This document shows positions 32,376-44,266 of a stretch of 64,000 nucleotides of DNA, piece by piece. The DNA comes from Thalassia testudinum (taxonomy: Eukaryota; Streptophyta; Magnoliopsida; Alismatales; Hydrocharitaceae): the NCBI GenBank assembly GCA_037157565.1, contig JAZHRO010000063.1, positions 8,104,001 to 8,168,000 of the forward strand. The letters run 5' to 3'. Each line of letters begins with the position of its first letter. The first letter of the stretch is position 1. The translations under genes were made by a program, and so were the position numbers. The notes under the pieces were generated by a model that worked only from the letters and a program-made list of their open reading frames with translations, ran no database searches and was not told the DNA's origin.

Positions 32376-35071
32376 TGATGGGAACACCATCATGAGCCCT
32401 AACTAGCTCATTTTGAACCAATGAAGTCAATAAATACTCCTACATAGCCAACTGAAGGTCATAATTCATTGCATAACCTTTCTGAGAGAAACACAAGAAA
32501 TAAGGGGTAAAACTGTAATTTTACCAATGCAGTACAACCATGGATTTTCTCAAGGGCTAAGCAAAGGTTAAATGCTCTTAATAGAATTAAATAACTTTTG
32601 AAACTCTAAAAATAGACCCACTTAGTTAACCAAGGTTCTGGTTAGGGTAAAATTCACTTAAACCCTCTAAAAATCATATAAAAATATTCTCTAGGGTTTA
32701 GTACCTTCAATTTGGCCATTAGAACCCATCTTGACCTAAAATGGAGTCTTAGAGAGATATTTGCCCTAATTTAGGTTTTTGCATATATTACCTAGTCAAA
32801 CTTAGTCAAAACCAAAATCCAACTTCACCATTGGATTCCTTAGGTCTAAATTAGGTTTGTACCAAAATTTGAACCCAAAATGAGTTTGCCTTGACCTAGT
32901 TTGCAAAAAGGTCCTGTCTGATTACATTTCTACCCCTAACTTTTAAAAACCCTTGCATTGAGCCCCCTAACTTCTTCGTCATCTTCACAAGTTGGTCCCT
33001 CCACCGTTATCGCGGATGAAACCTACTCCGGTGACCTTTGACAGGGAAAATCTCTTTGATTTCTCAGAGAATCTCTTCCAAAATTGGAAGGGAGATCCTT
33101 TGAGAAATTCCTACCAGTATGAATCCATCTTTGAGATCTGATTCCCTCCCAATCTCTCATGTGAACGCATGAGAGATTTGGGTATCCTAATAGTTCCCAT
33201 CTCCTGCAACCTTCCAAGCTTGGGAAGCTTGCTTCCCAAGCCTTAACCGCCCTTCAGAGCCCTATTTAAAGAAGCCCAGATCTCCCCGACTTCTTTATGC
33301 TCGAATTCGACTGCGAATACCCTCAATTATTCTCTTCCCCTCACGGTCGAAGGCTCCTCGACGTCCGGTGACCTTTCCTGCTCTTCCTCATCGTCCGACT
33401 GCCGTACCTGTGGTGGATTCCTCCTCCTTGCTCTCGTCCGCATCTTGCCGTACTAGTAGACTCCACCTCCTCCTTCATCCTCACCGTCCCCACCTCACTA
33501 GAGCTCCTTCGTCTCCGGTGTCGGCCATACCAGACCCGATGCCCTCGCTGCCGCCTTTCGTCCATTAAGTCCCTAGCTAAGTTCCCTGTTCCCTCTACTT
33601 TCCAAAATCGACCACTGCTGCCGCTCGCATCTTCATCTCCTCCATCTCCAGCCACCACCTCAGGCGAGGCCATCCCACCTCCACAGGCCACCAAAACCCT
33701 CGCCGACAAGCACACAACCTCCACCACACTTCATTAAGCACTTCCCCTCACTTTATTCACCTTACCACTCACCCAAATCACCCCCCGAACACAACCACTC
33801 ACTCGCACACAGTGTGACCTAGGTACACACTCATAGGCACCCACACGCCACGCCACCACCCCTAGCACATTTGTTGTGCTCCAATGAACCTCCCTGAGCG
33901 ATTTGATGTTGCCGCGAGGCCGTTCTACTGATTTCAGGTTGTAGGCCCCATCCTCCATTGGCAAGCAAGCTTGAAGCTTGCTTGAGGTCGCTCCAGGTGT
34001 TGCCAAGCCCAGGGTGAAGTCCCAGGCTGCACGGAATTACCTCATGCATGCACCCAGGTCCTCAATTGAAGTTGTGTGCCTTCACAGCTGTTGCAATTGC
34101 GAAGGTCAATCTCTGCTGCAGGTGCGCGAAAAGACGGGGTGCAGATAGTCCTACCTTGGAAATGTAGAGGCGCCCACACCTGAATAAATTGCAAAAGTGT
34201 TGTAAGCTATTCGCCTTAGTTACCATGGGGCAAGGTCCCACTCACCCATAGCCAGTCTTGTCTGTGACACCTCACTCGCGGACCTGGATCACCCGACCTG
34301 ACCTGCACTCATCGCCCACCACCGCACGCCGGTGGGCCTGGACCCGGGTATGCACTAGATCTGGTTACTCGAATACCTGTGTGGCTCTGGGAGAATGAAT
34401 CCTAAGAGATAAAGTGAGGAGTGTCACGCCGGTAGTGGGAGGGTTTTGCTATAGGGTTCTTTGGCTGACACTTAGCAGATTCTGAATTAGAAGAGGAGGC
34501 CAGGGTTGAAGGCAAAAGGAAGAAGAAGAAGAAGAGAAGGAAGAAGAGAAGGCTTATAAAGGCAAAGGAAGAAGAAGGAAGAAGAAGAAGATCCCAAAGA
34601 CAGAAGCTGAAGAAGAGGAGAAGAAGAGAAGCACACAGCTGTAGAGAAGCAAAAGAAGAAGAAAGGAAGACTTAGAGAATGTAAAGGCAGAGAAAGAGAA
34701 GAAGTAAAGATAAAGACAGAAGCTAAAGAAGAAGGATCAGACAACTTTAAGTTTTCTGATTCCTTCATCAGATGACAGATCATCACTTTCATTTCATTGC
34801 AAATACATTGAGTTCCTTGGTGATATTGTAGGAGTATTTGGTGATCTCAATCACCATTTTACTCTCATATTTTTGCACATTGCCATTGCTATTATTGCAA
34901 ATTATTTTAATTATGAATTGTGATCTTGATTTCTAAATACCAATTTACTCCCTGTGTTCGACCTCGGAAACCAATTCGAGTAATAAAAATTATATTTGTT
35001 TTCAAAGCGATTTTGACTATACTGCAACACAATTATTTTAAACCTTAGGATCTCACTTTGCAACTAAAACA
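32376..35071 (+). mobile_element. 3' LTR of element A
   Basis: TGATGGGAACACC... to ...CAACTAAAACA, 2696 bp, colinear with the 5' LTR. Palindrome 33218-33241, TATTTAAA 33263-33270, TAGTCCTACCTTGG 34146-34159 and purine tract 34490-34720. The hairpin arms have one mismatch here (GTTTTCTGAT). A gap of about 57 bp relative to the 5' LTR lies near 32585. Confidence 0.93.
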
Positions 35072-35076
35072 ACTAC

Positions 35077-36847
35077 TGGATCTAATTGAGCACCTGGAGA
35101 GGAGTCTGGAGGTCAACCGCAATACCTAGGAATATCTCCTAGAGGTATCATAGCCGGGGCACTCAAAATGTGATCGACGAAGTCACGGGCGATGGCGGAG
35201 GTCCAGCAGATACCTGAAATCACGAGAATGGCCTTGTAACCACATCAAGTAGGATCAGAAGGATCACCGTGGAGTGGCAAGTGTGGTGGTGGGTAGAGCG
35301 TGTGATGCATGAGTGTGTGGAGGTTTGACGACCTCGAGACGAAGGTGTGGAGGTGATGGTGGTCGGTGGGACGTTTTGGTGGATGAAAGCTCAAATTAGG
35401 AGGGGGCTTTTGACGAGGGTGGTATGGTAGAGCTTTTGGAGATGGCGTGGGGTTGTTTGGAGGTGTGTGGCATCTGGAGTGCTTCGCCAGAGTGTTGCCG
35501 GAGGTGGGGAAGATGATGGTGTGGTGGGTGGTGCAGTGGTTGTGTGTGTGTTGTGAGTGTGGGAAAGGGGAATAGAGGGAGAGAGGAAGCTATAGAGTGA
35601 CTTATGGGGGAAGTAGGAGGATGGAGGACGTCAGCGTTGGCGAGCCGGAGCCGAAGAAGATGGCGAAGTCTGGTGAGTTGGTGCGGCGACGACGAGGGGG
35701 AAGAACGCCCCTGTTGTGGCTGGCAAGGAGCGGGGTCGACGGAGGAAGGTAGAGGGTTGTCCAATTTGATTGTTGGACGGCCTGACAAGCTGGAAGGAGA
35801 AGGTTGTCGGAGCAAGGTGCGGAGGTGGCCGGAGAGGGATGAGAGAGGAGTTTCTCATACCAAAACTTGCTAAGGAGCACGGTTAGAAGACCCAGGGGAT
35901 TTTATAGAGCTCGGGAAGGCTCTCAAGTGTGGAAACAAGCTTGTAAAGCTAGAGAAATCAGGGAGGAAGACCCCTAAAATTATAGGGATTTGCATGAGCT
36001 TCTTGGGCAGATTTGGGATCTAGAATTAGGTTTAGATGATTAGGGGTGACCTCAAGATCATCCCTTCCAATTTTGGAAGGGATTGGTCGAGAAATCACAG
36101 AGCTATCTGTTATTGAAGCTTGGAACCTTTGGGTTCACACCTGCCATGGTGGAAGGGACCCATTTGAAGAAAATGAAGAGAAGTTAGGAGGCTGTTTGTA
36201 AAGATTTCAGAAGTTAGGGGCATGGATGAGAGAGAAAGAGTCAGACTGGACCAAAATGCAAACTAGGTCAAGATAGACTCTGATTGGGCCCAAATTTTGG
36301 TACAAATCAAATTTGGACCCAAGGAATCTAGTGGTGAAGTCGTATTTTGGTTTTGACCAAATTTGGCTGGTCAATTTGTATAGAAACCTAAATTAGGGTA
36401 ACTTTCTGTCTGAGACTTTGTTCTAGGTCAAAATGAGTTCCAATGGTCAAATCACAGGTGCCAAACTTTATGGAATATTTTTATATGAATTTTAAAAGGT
36501 TTAGATGGAATTTATGTTGACCAGAACCCCTATTAATTAGGTGGGTTTGAAATGAGGGTTTTAGGTTATGAATCAGTTCTCGAAATACGTGAAAACTCGT
36601 TTCTATCTCGGTGGACCCTCTTATTAGTCATTAATGCTCATTAGAGCTTTAATTCACCCCTATTCAACCCCTTGGTTATTTTGTGTTTTGATTTGCTGTT
36701 AAAATTACAGAATTAAGCCTGTTTTCTTGTTCTCTTCTTAAAACATAATATGGTGGAGATATAACCTTTAGATGAATATGTAGGAGCTTTTATCTTTTAT
36801 TCCAGACTAAAATGGGCTAGTTAGGGCCTGTGATGGTGTTCTCATCA
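35077..36847 (-). mobile_element. 3' LTR of element B, proximal piece
   Basis: Continuation of the LTR cut by element A; it aligns with about 49994-51752. The LTR start (minus TGATGAGAACACC) is at 36847. The TATA box (minus TATAAAAT) is at 35899-35906. ORFs on either strand at 35396-35880 are overlapping frames of LTR sequence and are not genes. Confidence 0.85.
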
Positions 36848-36860
36848 TACCCTCATGCCT
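36848..36860 (-). other. polypurine tract of element B
   Basis: The minus strand reads AGGCATGAGGGTA before TGATGAGAAC, identical to the tract of element F. Confidence 0.78.
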
Positions 36861-38459
36861 AGCTTTTGCTTGTCCCTTCGCAAACACCCTATGGATCAAA
36901 CCAGGTCTCCAGGTCGGATGTAACCGTCAGGGTGCCTTACTAAGCTGCATCTCTAGAAATTAGATCAGAATAATAACAATAGGCCAAGAGGTACTCAAGT
37001 ATCATCCAAGATCTAGGCCTGACCAGCTTCAGTCTTGAGTTTGCCATGAAGGTTTCTAAGGCTCGCAAAAACTACCTAGAGGTTCGTTGACCCCAGCGGT
37101 TAAAGCACCCGTGCATATATGTAACATGTCCAGGTTCAGTTTGCCAATGCATTTTTGTAAGAAAGGGATAGAAGGATTTTCATTTGGAGAGTTTTCTCTC
37201 TTTTCTTTTTAGATTTCCCTAGATCCAACCTTGAATTGGCCCTAAACACAGTCTGTATCAGATTCCTTGCCCCTACCATCAATCTCGAAGGGTCCCTGGC
37301 AATCGATGCTTCAGGATAGCACCGCCCATGGCAACCCCCAGAACCCTGGCTTTCCACACTTCGAGATGGTGTTGCCCATGGCATTTTGTTGCTAAATTCA
37401 GGCCCTGGCAATTGACATTTCAGGATAATCCCACTCATGGCACCTGAACAAACACAAGGTGCTTACATGCCCCTAGTAGGATATTTAGATATCCTAGGAG
37501 ATAAGCACCGAGGAGATGATATGTTATTACACATCTTCAAGGGGAATTTCCTACCTCTCCGCGTCGGGAACTCGTCCAATCAACTTGTGTTGTTGAGCCG
37601 CTCCTAAGCTAGATCTTCAAGATGACTTTTCAGAATAGAACACTTTTGGCAGATTTTTCTTTATTAAGCACACTGAACCAGACTTAGTGTGTGATTTTTG
37701 GGTGCTTAGGTTACCAAGTCCCGCAAATCAAAGGGCAGGTAACAGGGTCGAATAATCCCTAAGCCTTAGACCTGCTACATCAACCTCGCACTTTCCTCAA
37801 CCTCTTGAGGATTAATCCGGATCTTAACAAATACTTGAGTGTTTAAACCCTAGAATAGATCCAAGAGGCCTAAGGTCGGTATCCACCACTAATTCCATAA
37901 GTTTTAGCCTTTCAGGTCTTAATTCATCATTTGATCCAACCTAGAAGTTAGGTAGGTTCCATATTCAATTTCAAGGGGCTAATTCTTTTCTTTTTTTTCT
38001 TTTATTTGCTCCTTTTTCTTCTTTCTTTTCTTTTCCTTCTCTTTTTTCATTCAGCTCAAATCGACCTCTCCTCTTTTTTTTTTTTTTTTATGAAACCCTT
38101 CCATGCATTGATTTCACAGTGTTTTGCACTTTAATGCCCCCCATGCCTACAATTTACACTATCCCCATTGTAAATTAGGTGGGTTCAAGTTCAATTTAGA
38201 TCGTACATTAGAACAGGTGGGTGGTGAATGGGTTGGAATGACTATTGCGAATGATTTCAAGCTTTAATACAAGTATCAAAGGTGGAGTCAGTTGTTCTAA
38301 TGGATGAACCCTAAAGTGCAATATGAATTCAGCAAAAGGATATATGTTAGGAAGGTTTTGGGTTTTTCAAAGGATGACAGGTTGCCTCTCGTTAAGCGTT
38401 AAGTTTAATGCCATCAGTTGGGTGCAATGAAGCTCAGGGAGAATGGAGATCAAAAGATA
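36861..38459 (-). other. 3' untranslated region of element B
   Basis: Aligns with A 30729-32361 on the other strand, in the same order. It contains three palindromic repeat units (37291-37441), the TAGGATATNNNNATATCCTA hairpin (about 37477-37498), and T-rich tracts (37988-38095). No env-like ORF. Confidence 0.6.
37291..37441 (-). repeat. three palindromic repeats in the B 3' UTR
   Basis: Minus-strand units start CATGGG/CATGAGTGG and carry ...CTGAAGCATCGATTGCCAGGG-type cores. Unit order and number match element A although A and B differ in much of the surrounding sequence. Confidence 0.6.
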
Positions 38460-39653
38460 CTGCAGCCAAGTTTGATTCAGCAAGTTCAATGAATGGTTTG
38501 AGTCTCTGACTGTTCAAGACAAAAGGTTCGGAATCAAGGCTGAGTTCACTGATTTAGACAGCTCCATTTTTGAATACTTGTCTCACCAGAAATGGTCCAA
38601 TCCATTTAGATCTAAGTTTGCCTCGGGAGAGCTTGAGTTTGGCATCAAAGAGTAGTACTTTCTGACCAGGATGGAAGGATTTTCTTGAACTGTGCCTGTC
38701 ATGGAAGGCTTTCATCAACTCTTTGTAGATTTGTGAGTTCTCGTATGCATCATTGCGTAACTCCTCGATTGTGCTCAATTACAATCGGCGGTGGATTCTA
38801 GCCTTCACAAGATTTAGATTGCACTTCCATACTACTCAGTAAGCTTTATGCTCCATTTCCACAGAGAGCTGATATTCATTCCCGTACACGAGTATGAAGG
38901 GAGACATTCCTGGCTGGGTCTTATGGGCGGTCCTATAGGCCCACAAGGCTTCTAGAAGGCGGGTAGACCAATCCTTCCTGTTAGGCCAGACAGTGACCTG
39001 AAGGTCTTCTTGATCTCCCTATTTGACAGTTCTGCCAATCCATTAGTTTGGGGGTGATAAGGAGTCGAGATACGATGCGACACCCTGTACTTTTTCATTA
39101 GGGATTGGAAGTGTACATTTGCGAAATGAGACCCATCATCGCTGATGATGTCTTTTGGAACCCCAAATCTAGAAAAGATGTTCTCTTGAATGAATCGAAG
39201 AACAACTTTATGGTCACTTGTTTTGGTGGGGATGGCTTCTATCCACTTGGAGACATAAGCACCAGCGAGTAAGATATATTTGAAGCCATTGGATCCTAGA
39301 AAAGGTCCCATAAAATCAATTCCCCATATGTCAAAGATCTCGCACACTATGATTGGATTCAAGGGCATCATATCATGTGGGCCCATGTTACCTAAGGTTT
39401 GACAACGAGCGCATGCCCTACAATAAGTTTGTGCATCTTGGAACATTGTGGGCTAGAAGAACCCACGCTGGAGGATCTTCGTTGCAATTTTCTGACCAGA
39501 GAAATGGCCATTGCAGGCTTGGTCATGATAGAATGAGATGATGTTATTGACATCGTTGTCAGGAATGCATCTCTGGATGACCTGATCATTGACAATATGG
39601 AAGAGATACGGTTCTTCCCAAATGCAGTACTTGGCATCGGAAATCAACTTGTC
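38460..39653 (-). pseudogene. integrase of element B
   Basis: Zinc-binding part (FYHDQACNGHFSGQK, then CRACARCQT), core WGIDFMGPF, IISDDGSHF and GLAELSNREIKKT with 35 residues between the second Asp and the Glu. C-terminal frame 38778-38554 has KLRSKWIGPFLVRQVF. The core frame 39446-38952 is open for 164 residues, the best preserved part of B. No chromodomain. Confidence 0.88.
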
Positions 39654-40300
39654 TTACCTGGAAGTCACCCAATCTAGCGGGACTTTTCCCGTAACCAATA
39701 AGTTTACCATGTCAGCAAACCAGGGAAGTCTGTTAATGGCCAATAGATGTTCATCTGGAAAATCCTCAATAATAGGCTCGAATGGGTCGATGATCGAAGA
39801 AGAAAGCCGAGATAAATGGTCAGCTACCATGTTTTGCTTTCCTGCCTTGTCTTGAATTTCAAGATCGAATTCTTGCATAAGCAAGATCAATTGGAGTAAT
39901 CTCGATTTTGCATCCTTCTTCATGAGTAAGTGCCTCACTGCGGTGTGATCTGAGTATATGATGATATGGGAACCCAAGAGGTATGATCTGAATTTTTCCA
40001 AGCCAAATATGACAGCCAGCAACTCCTCCATAATTGTGTAGTTCCGCTGAGCCTCGTCTATTGTCTTGTTGGCATAGTATATGACCACGGGTTTCCCGTT
40101 GATTTTTTGCCTTAACATCGCTCCCACTACGTAGTAAGACTCATCACACATGATCTCAAAGGGTTGAGACCAGTCAGGGGATTGCAAGATTTGTGCTTGG
40201 GTGACTCGATCACGTAGGATCTCAAATGTGCGAATGCACTCACTCGTCATCTCAAAAGGTGTGTCTTTTAAGAGGAGGTTTGTCAAGGGGGCGCGATCTT
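39654..40300 (-). pseudogene. RNase H domain of element B
   Basis: Open for 210 residues (40286-39654): TNLLLKDTPFEMTSECIRTF, FEIMCDESYYVVGAMLRQK, EELLAVIFGLEKFRSYLLGS, IIYSDHTAVRHLLMKKDAKS, FDLEIQDKAGKQNMVADHLS. A three-base loss near the EKELLA block leaves EELLA. It ends in the tether that leads to integrase. Confidence 0.87.
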
Positions 40301-41570
40301 GGAAAAATTATATATAAATCGACAATAAAATCCGATGTGCCCTAGGAAGGATCTGATGTCTTTGATCGAGTTAGGCACAAGTAGTTTAGAAATCAAATTC
40401 ACCTTAGCTTGGTTGACTTGAATACCTCTCTCAGAAAAAAGATGTCCCAGAATGATGCCTTCAGGAACCATGAAGTGGCTCTTTTCCCATGAGAGATCTA
40501 GGTTCACATCAATGCATTTCTTGAGGATTTGGACCAGATGTAGGAGGCACTGATCAAAAGATTCACAAATACCGAGAATTCGTCCATGAATACTTCAAGG
40601 TATTTACCCACCATGTCAGAGAATATGGCTAGCATGCATCGCTGAAATGTGGCAGGTGCATTGCATAGCCCAAAAGGCATCCTACGGAATGCGTACGTAC
40701 TGTAGGGGCAAGGTAAAGGTGGTTTTTCCTGATCCTCTAGATGAATTGCCACCTTATTATACCCAGAGAACCATCCAAGAAATAGAAGAATCGATTTCCT
40801 GCCTATTTCTCTTGAATCTGATCAATAAATGGTAGTGGGAAATGATCTTTCTTCGTGGAGTCATTTAGTCTTCGGTAATCAATGTAGACTCTCCACGAAT
40901 TCGCAATGCGGGTTGGGATGGTCTCTCCAGATTCAGTCATGGTAACGGTGAGCCCTGCCTTCTTAGGCACAACCTGGATCGGGCTCACCCAGCGGCTGTC
41001 AGAGATCGGGTAGATGATACCAGCATCTAGCCATTTGATGATCTCTTTCTTTACGACCTCCTGAAGATTCAGATTGAGTCATCTCTGCATCTCTCGGGTT
41101 GGTTGTGATCCCTCTTCAGTGTAGATACGGTGTGTGCAATAGGAGGGACTGATACTAGTCAGATCATCGAGAGTCCATCCAATGGCTCTTCGATGCTGCT
41201 GGAGAATAGAAATCAGCTTTGTTTCATGTTCAACTATGAGTTGGGAATTGATAATCATAGGAAATGTTTGATTAGAACCCGAAAAGACATACTTTGGATG
41301 ATCGGGAAGAGGTTTCAACTCCATAACTAGGTTATTAGCATTGGAAGGAGGTTCGGGACAGGCCTCAAAAGATAAGGCAGGAGCTGTGGGTGAATCTAGA
41401 TCAGTTCTAGGCTCCTCTATTTGTGGGGCATGATCAACTTGGGATTGAGGATAACGGGTAATCAGGTTTTCTTCTAGAAGTGGGTCCTTAATCACAGAAC
41501 TGATGTCGCAAACTTGCTCAATTGCCCCACAGTTAATTCCTTTCTGGGCCTTAAATATATCAATCTTCAA
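40301..41570 (-). pseudogene. reverse transcriptase of element B
   Basis: Frame 41570-41079 holds the acidic linker and LKPLPDHPKYVFSG entry. The palm lies in three frames: SPIQVVPK...WRVYIDYRRLN (40988-40803), FRRMPFGLCNAPATFQRCML...EVFMDEF (40752-40504), and WEKSHFMVPEGIILGHLFSE...SFLGHIGFYCRFI (40507-40283). The catalytic motif at 40579-40590 reads FMDE, so the second Asp is Glu. Frameshifts and this change mean it cannot act. Confidence 0.87.
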
Positions 41571-42200
41571 TGTTTTGTTCCCAAATTTGAATTCAATCTG
41601 GCCCTCTTCATAGTTTATATTAGCCCTAGCTGTGGCTAGGAATGGACTTCCTAGAATAATTGGCGTATTCTTCAGATTTCAGGAGTATCCATATCAATAC
41701 AATAAAGTCCACTGGGAAGTAGAAATCATGAATTCGAACCAAAGCATCCTCAAGAATTCCTCTGGGTGACTTGATCGATCGGTCTGCTAACTGCAGAGTC
41801 ACGTCTGTCGGTTTGAGCTCAATTTCCTTGAAATGGTCTAGTAGGGATGTAGGTATCAAGTTTATGGAGGCTCCTAAATCTAATAATGCTCAATCAAACT
41901 CTAAATCACCAATTTTGCAAGAGATCAAAGGGGTGCCAAGATCTTTCATTTTTTGTGGGAGCTTGCTCAGAATGATTGAGTTGACCTGTTTAAACAATAC
42001 GATCGGACTCCTATCTTTAGTTCGAGGCTTATGCATAGGTTTACATAAATCCTTTATAAATCTCGCGTATGCCGGTATGTGGCTGATCACATCCATCAAG
42101 GGGATGTTTATCTGGACTTGCTCAAAGAGATTGACCAGATCTTCCTCAAGTGCCACGGGTTTGGGTTTCCTCTGTCCTTTGGACAAAGCCTCAGGAAATG
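41571..42200 (-). pseudogene. retropepsin and gag-protease junction of element B
   Basis: Frame 42186-41890 holds VNLFEQVQINIPLMDVISHI and the block up to ISCKIGDLEFD; a stop follows, then DLGAS at 41876-41890 and SINLIPTSLLDHFKEIEL, DRSIKSPRGILEDALVRIHD. The glycine-rich PII(LGRPF) block is shifted out of frame near 41690. Length and order match element A. Confidence 0.83.
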
Positions 42201-43978
42201 GAACCTATGTAGGTTCCTTTAGGATTGGTTCAGGTTCTAGATCTAGAATAGGGGTGTCCTGGAAAACCATCCTAGGGTTAGGCTCTGAACTATTAGGCTT
42301 AGAGTGGCTTGGATAAGGTGGATCCTGAGTTGTCTTGCCACTATGGGTGGTAACAGAATTTAATCTTGCTTGGCTTTGGTTTGGAGTTGGTAGAAGTGGT
42401 GGTTGCTGCTGATATCCCGAGCATGATGTCGAAGCCTCCATCTCATCAGGTGATGGAGCAAAAGGGGCCTGATAAACATAATGTGCTTGGCTCAGATTCG
42501 GGTTCATAACGCGCCTCTAGTTCTGCACGTTATTCGGATTTGGTGGAGGTTGTGAAGGAAGTGCACTAGGCTGGCGAGAATTCGCCATCTGTGCGAGTTG
42601 ATTATGGACCTCTATGATCTCATCCTTGTGCTGTTTCTGCATAGCCGCATTCATCTTTTGAACGTCAGCCAGGATTTGAAGGATTAAAGACATTTGATCT
42701 TCCCATGTCGGCCCAGAATGGTAATTCGGATTGGGCCTAGGCTGATAAAGGCACAGAGCTTGTGGTCGGGGCTAGAATTAAGATCTTGGATTTTAATTGT
42801 TCCTAGACCACGCAACGTTAGGATGATTACACCATCTAGGATTATAAATGTTTGAGAATGGATCATTCTAGATGGTAATGAGGTCCTCATAGGTCTAAGG
42901 AACCTCAGAAAAGTCAGAATGCGAGGGTTCAGAGTTCCCCCAACTAGAGTAGGAAGTTCCGGAGTGTCCTCCGAAACCAGGATCAGACGGGGGTGGATAT
43001 GAGTCCATCCCCTAGGAAGAGTGGTGATAGATGTTATGCATAGCCTCCCTACCAGAGGGCGGTTGAACAAACAGGTTTTGCAGAGCGGAGGTGGCTCTCT
43101 ACAAGTATGGAGTCAATTTGTCCACCTTTTTCTCGATAATCGAGACCTTGTCCAGGCAGCTAGCCACTAATTCTAGATTGACGAGTGCGGACAGGCCTTG
43201 AGTTTCATGTGCCCCCCGAGTGTTCGTCAATGCACGGGCAGTCGTCCTGTCGAACATGTGCATGGATTCATCATTGATGGAGTTTTCGCACATATTCTCC
43301 AGGATCTCCCACACGGTGTCCTCATGTTGACCCATGATGTTGCCACCACGGGTCGCATTGAAGAATAATCTGATATCTTCACGGAATCCCTGGTAAAAAG
43401 ATTGGACTTGTTCCCATTTAGGAACCTCGTGATTGGGGCATTTCTACATGAGATCCAGAAAGCGATCCCATGCCTCATGAAGTGGTTCTCCCACATTCTG
43501 AGTAAAGTCATGATCTAGTGTGTCAAAGAATTTGTCTGACCAACGGTAAAAAACTTATTCAGAAATTCAGATTGAAGTTTAGCCCATGTGTTGATCGGAC
43601 GAGTTAGGGTTTGGAACCAGTGGGATGCCATGTCCATGAGGGAGAAGGAAAACATTGTCATGAGAAGGTTGTCTCGATCTTGAGCAGCTGTCCTAAAGGT
43701 CTGGGCCAGATTCTTGAGTTGTTTGATATGCTGGAAGGGTTCCTCGGAGTTCAGCCCATGAAATTTAGGGATAGCATGAATCATGTTGGGCTTGAGTTCA
43801 GTATTAGGTCCTCCAACAGGGATTTGAACTCTTGGTTCGATTGCTACCGCAGCGGGATTGTAATGATCTCTCATCATAGGATGCTATGGAGGATTCATGA
43901 ATGCTTAGAAAAGATCGTTGAGGCGTTGGAGCTGATTCTGGAGATCTTCTTCTCCTGCTTGGTGTTCCTTGGCTATGG
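42201..43978 (-). pseudogene. gag: gag of element B
   Basis: By alignment with A the start codon at about 43976-43978 is ATA instead of ATG. Conserved parts: DLQNQLQRLNDLF, MRDHYNPAAVAIEP, MIHAIPKFHGLNSEEPFQHI, WAKLQSEFLNKFF, DLM then TAG at the codon where A has TGA, NIMGQ and VWEILENMCENSIND. A Gln/Pro-rich tail and HSGKTTQDPPYPSHS close it. Several frameshifts. Confidence 0.83.
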
Positions 43979-44266
43979 ATGAAGGGGATCTAGGCTTAGA
44001 TGAATCAGAAGAGATATCGATCTGGTTTGGAGGTAGCACAAACAAGTGAGTCGAGGCTTGACCTTGATGGGAATGAACAACTAATGGAGCCCTCAAGGGT
44101 GGTCTTAAGGACCTCCTCCCGAACATGCACTATGGACCCAAATGAGGGACAGAATATGTGATGGATCCAATCGAGGCAACCAAAAACTTTTGGATAACTA
44201 AGGAGGTTTGAGGCGGATGATACCTCTTGATTAGAAAGTCGTCCACTCGAGTAATACTTGGGCAGC
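43979..44266 (-). other. leader of element B, gag-proximal part
   Basis: Aligns with A 24895-25180 (CCATCACAT, GTGCATGTT, AGGAGGTCCTTAAGACC). Interrupted at about 44267 by LTR H and continued at 48282. The two small ORFs here are not conserved in A. Confidence 0.6.

Larger units (their letters stand above)
21324..35071 (+). mobile_element. Athila-like Ty3/gypsy element A, complete structure, inserted in B's 3' LTR
   Basis: 5' LTR 21324-24070, primer site 24074-24091, leader, gag-pol 25181-30728, 3' UTR with palindromic repeats, polypurine tract 32362-32375, 3' LTR 32376-35071. The target duplication is gctac (21319-21323) against actac (35072-35076), one mismatch. The flanking sequence rejoins to match the uninterrupted LTR copy at 49960-50000. 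The first 340 aligned bases of its LTRs differ at about 17 places plus one gap of about 57 bp. Gag-pol has many in-frame stops, several at former CGA codons. Total length 13.75 kb. No env-like ORF after integrase. Confidence 0.92.
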
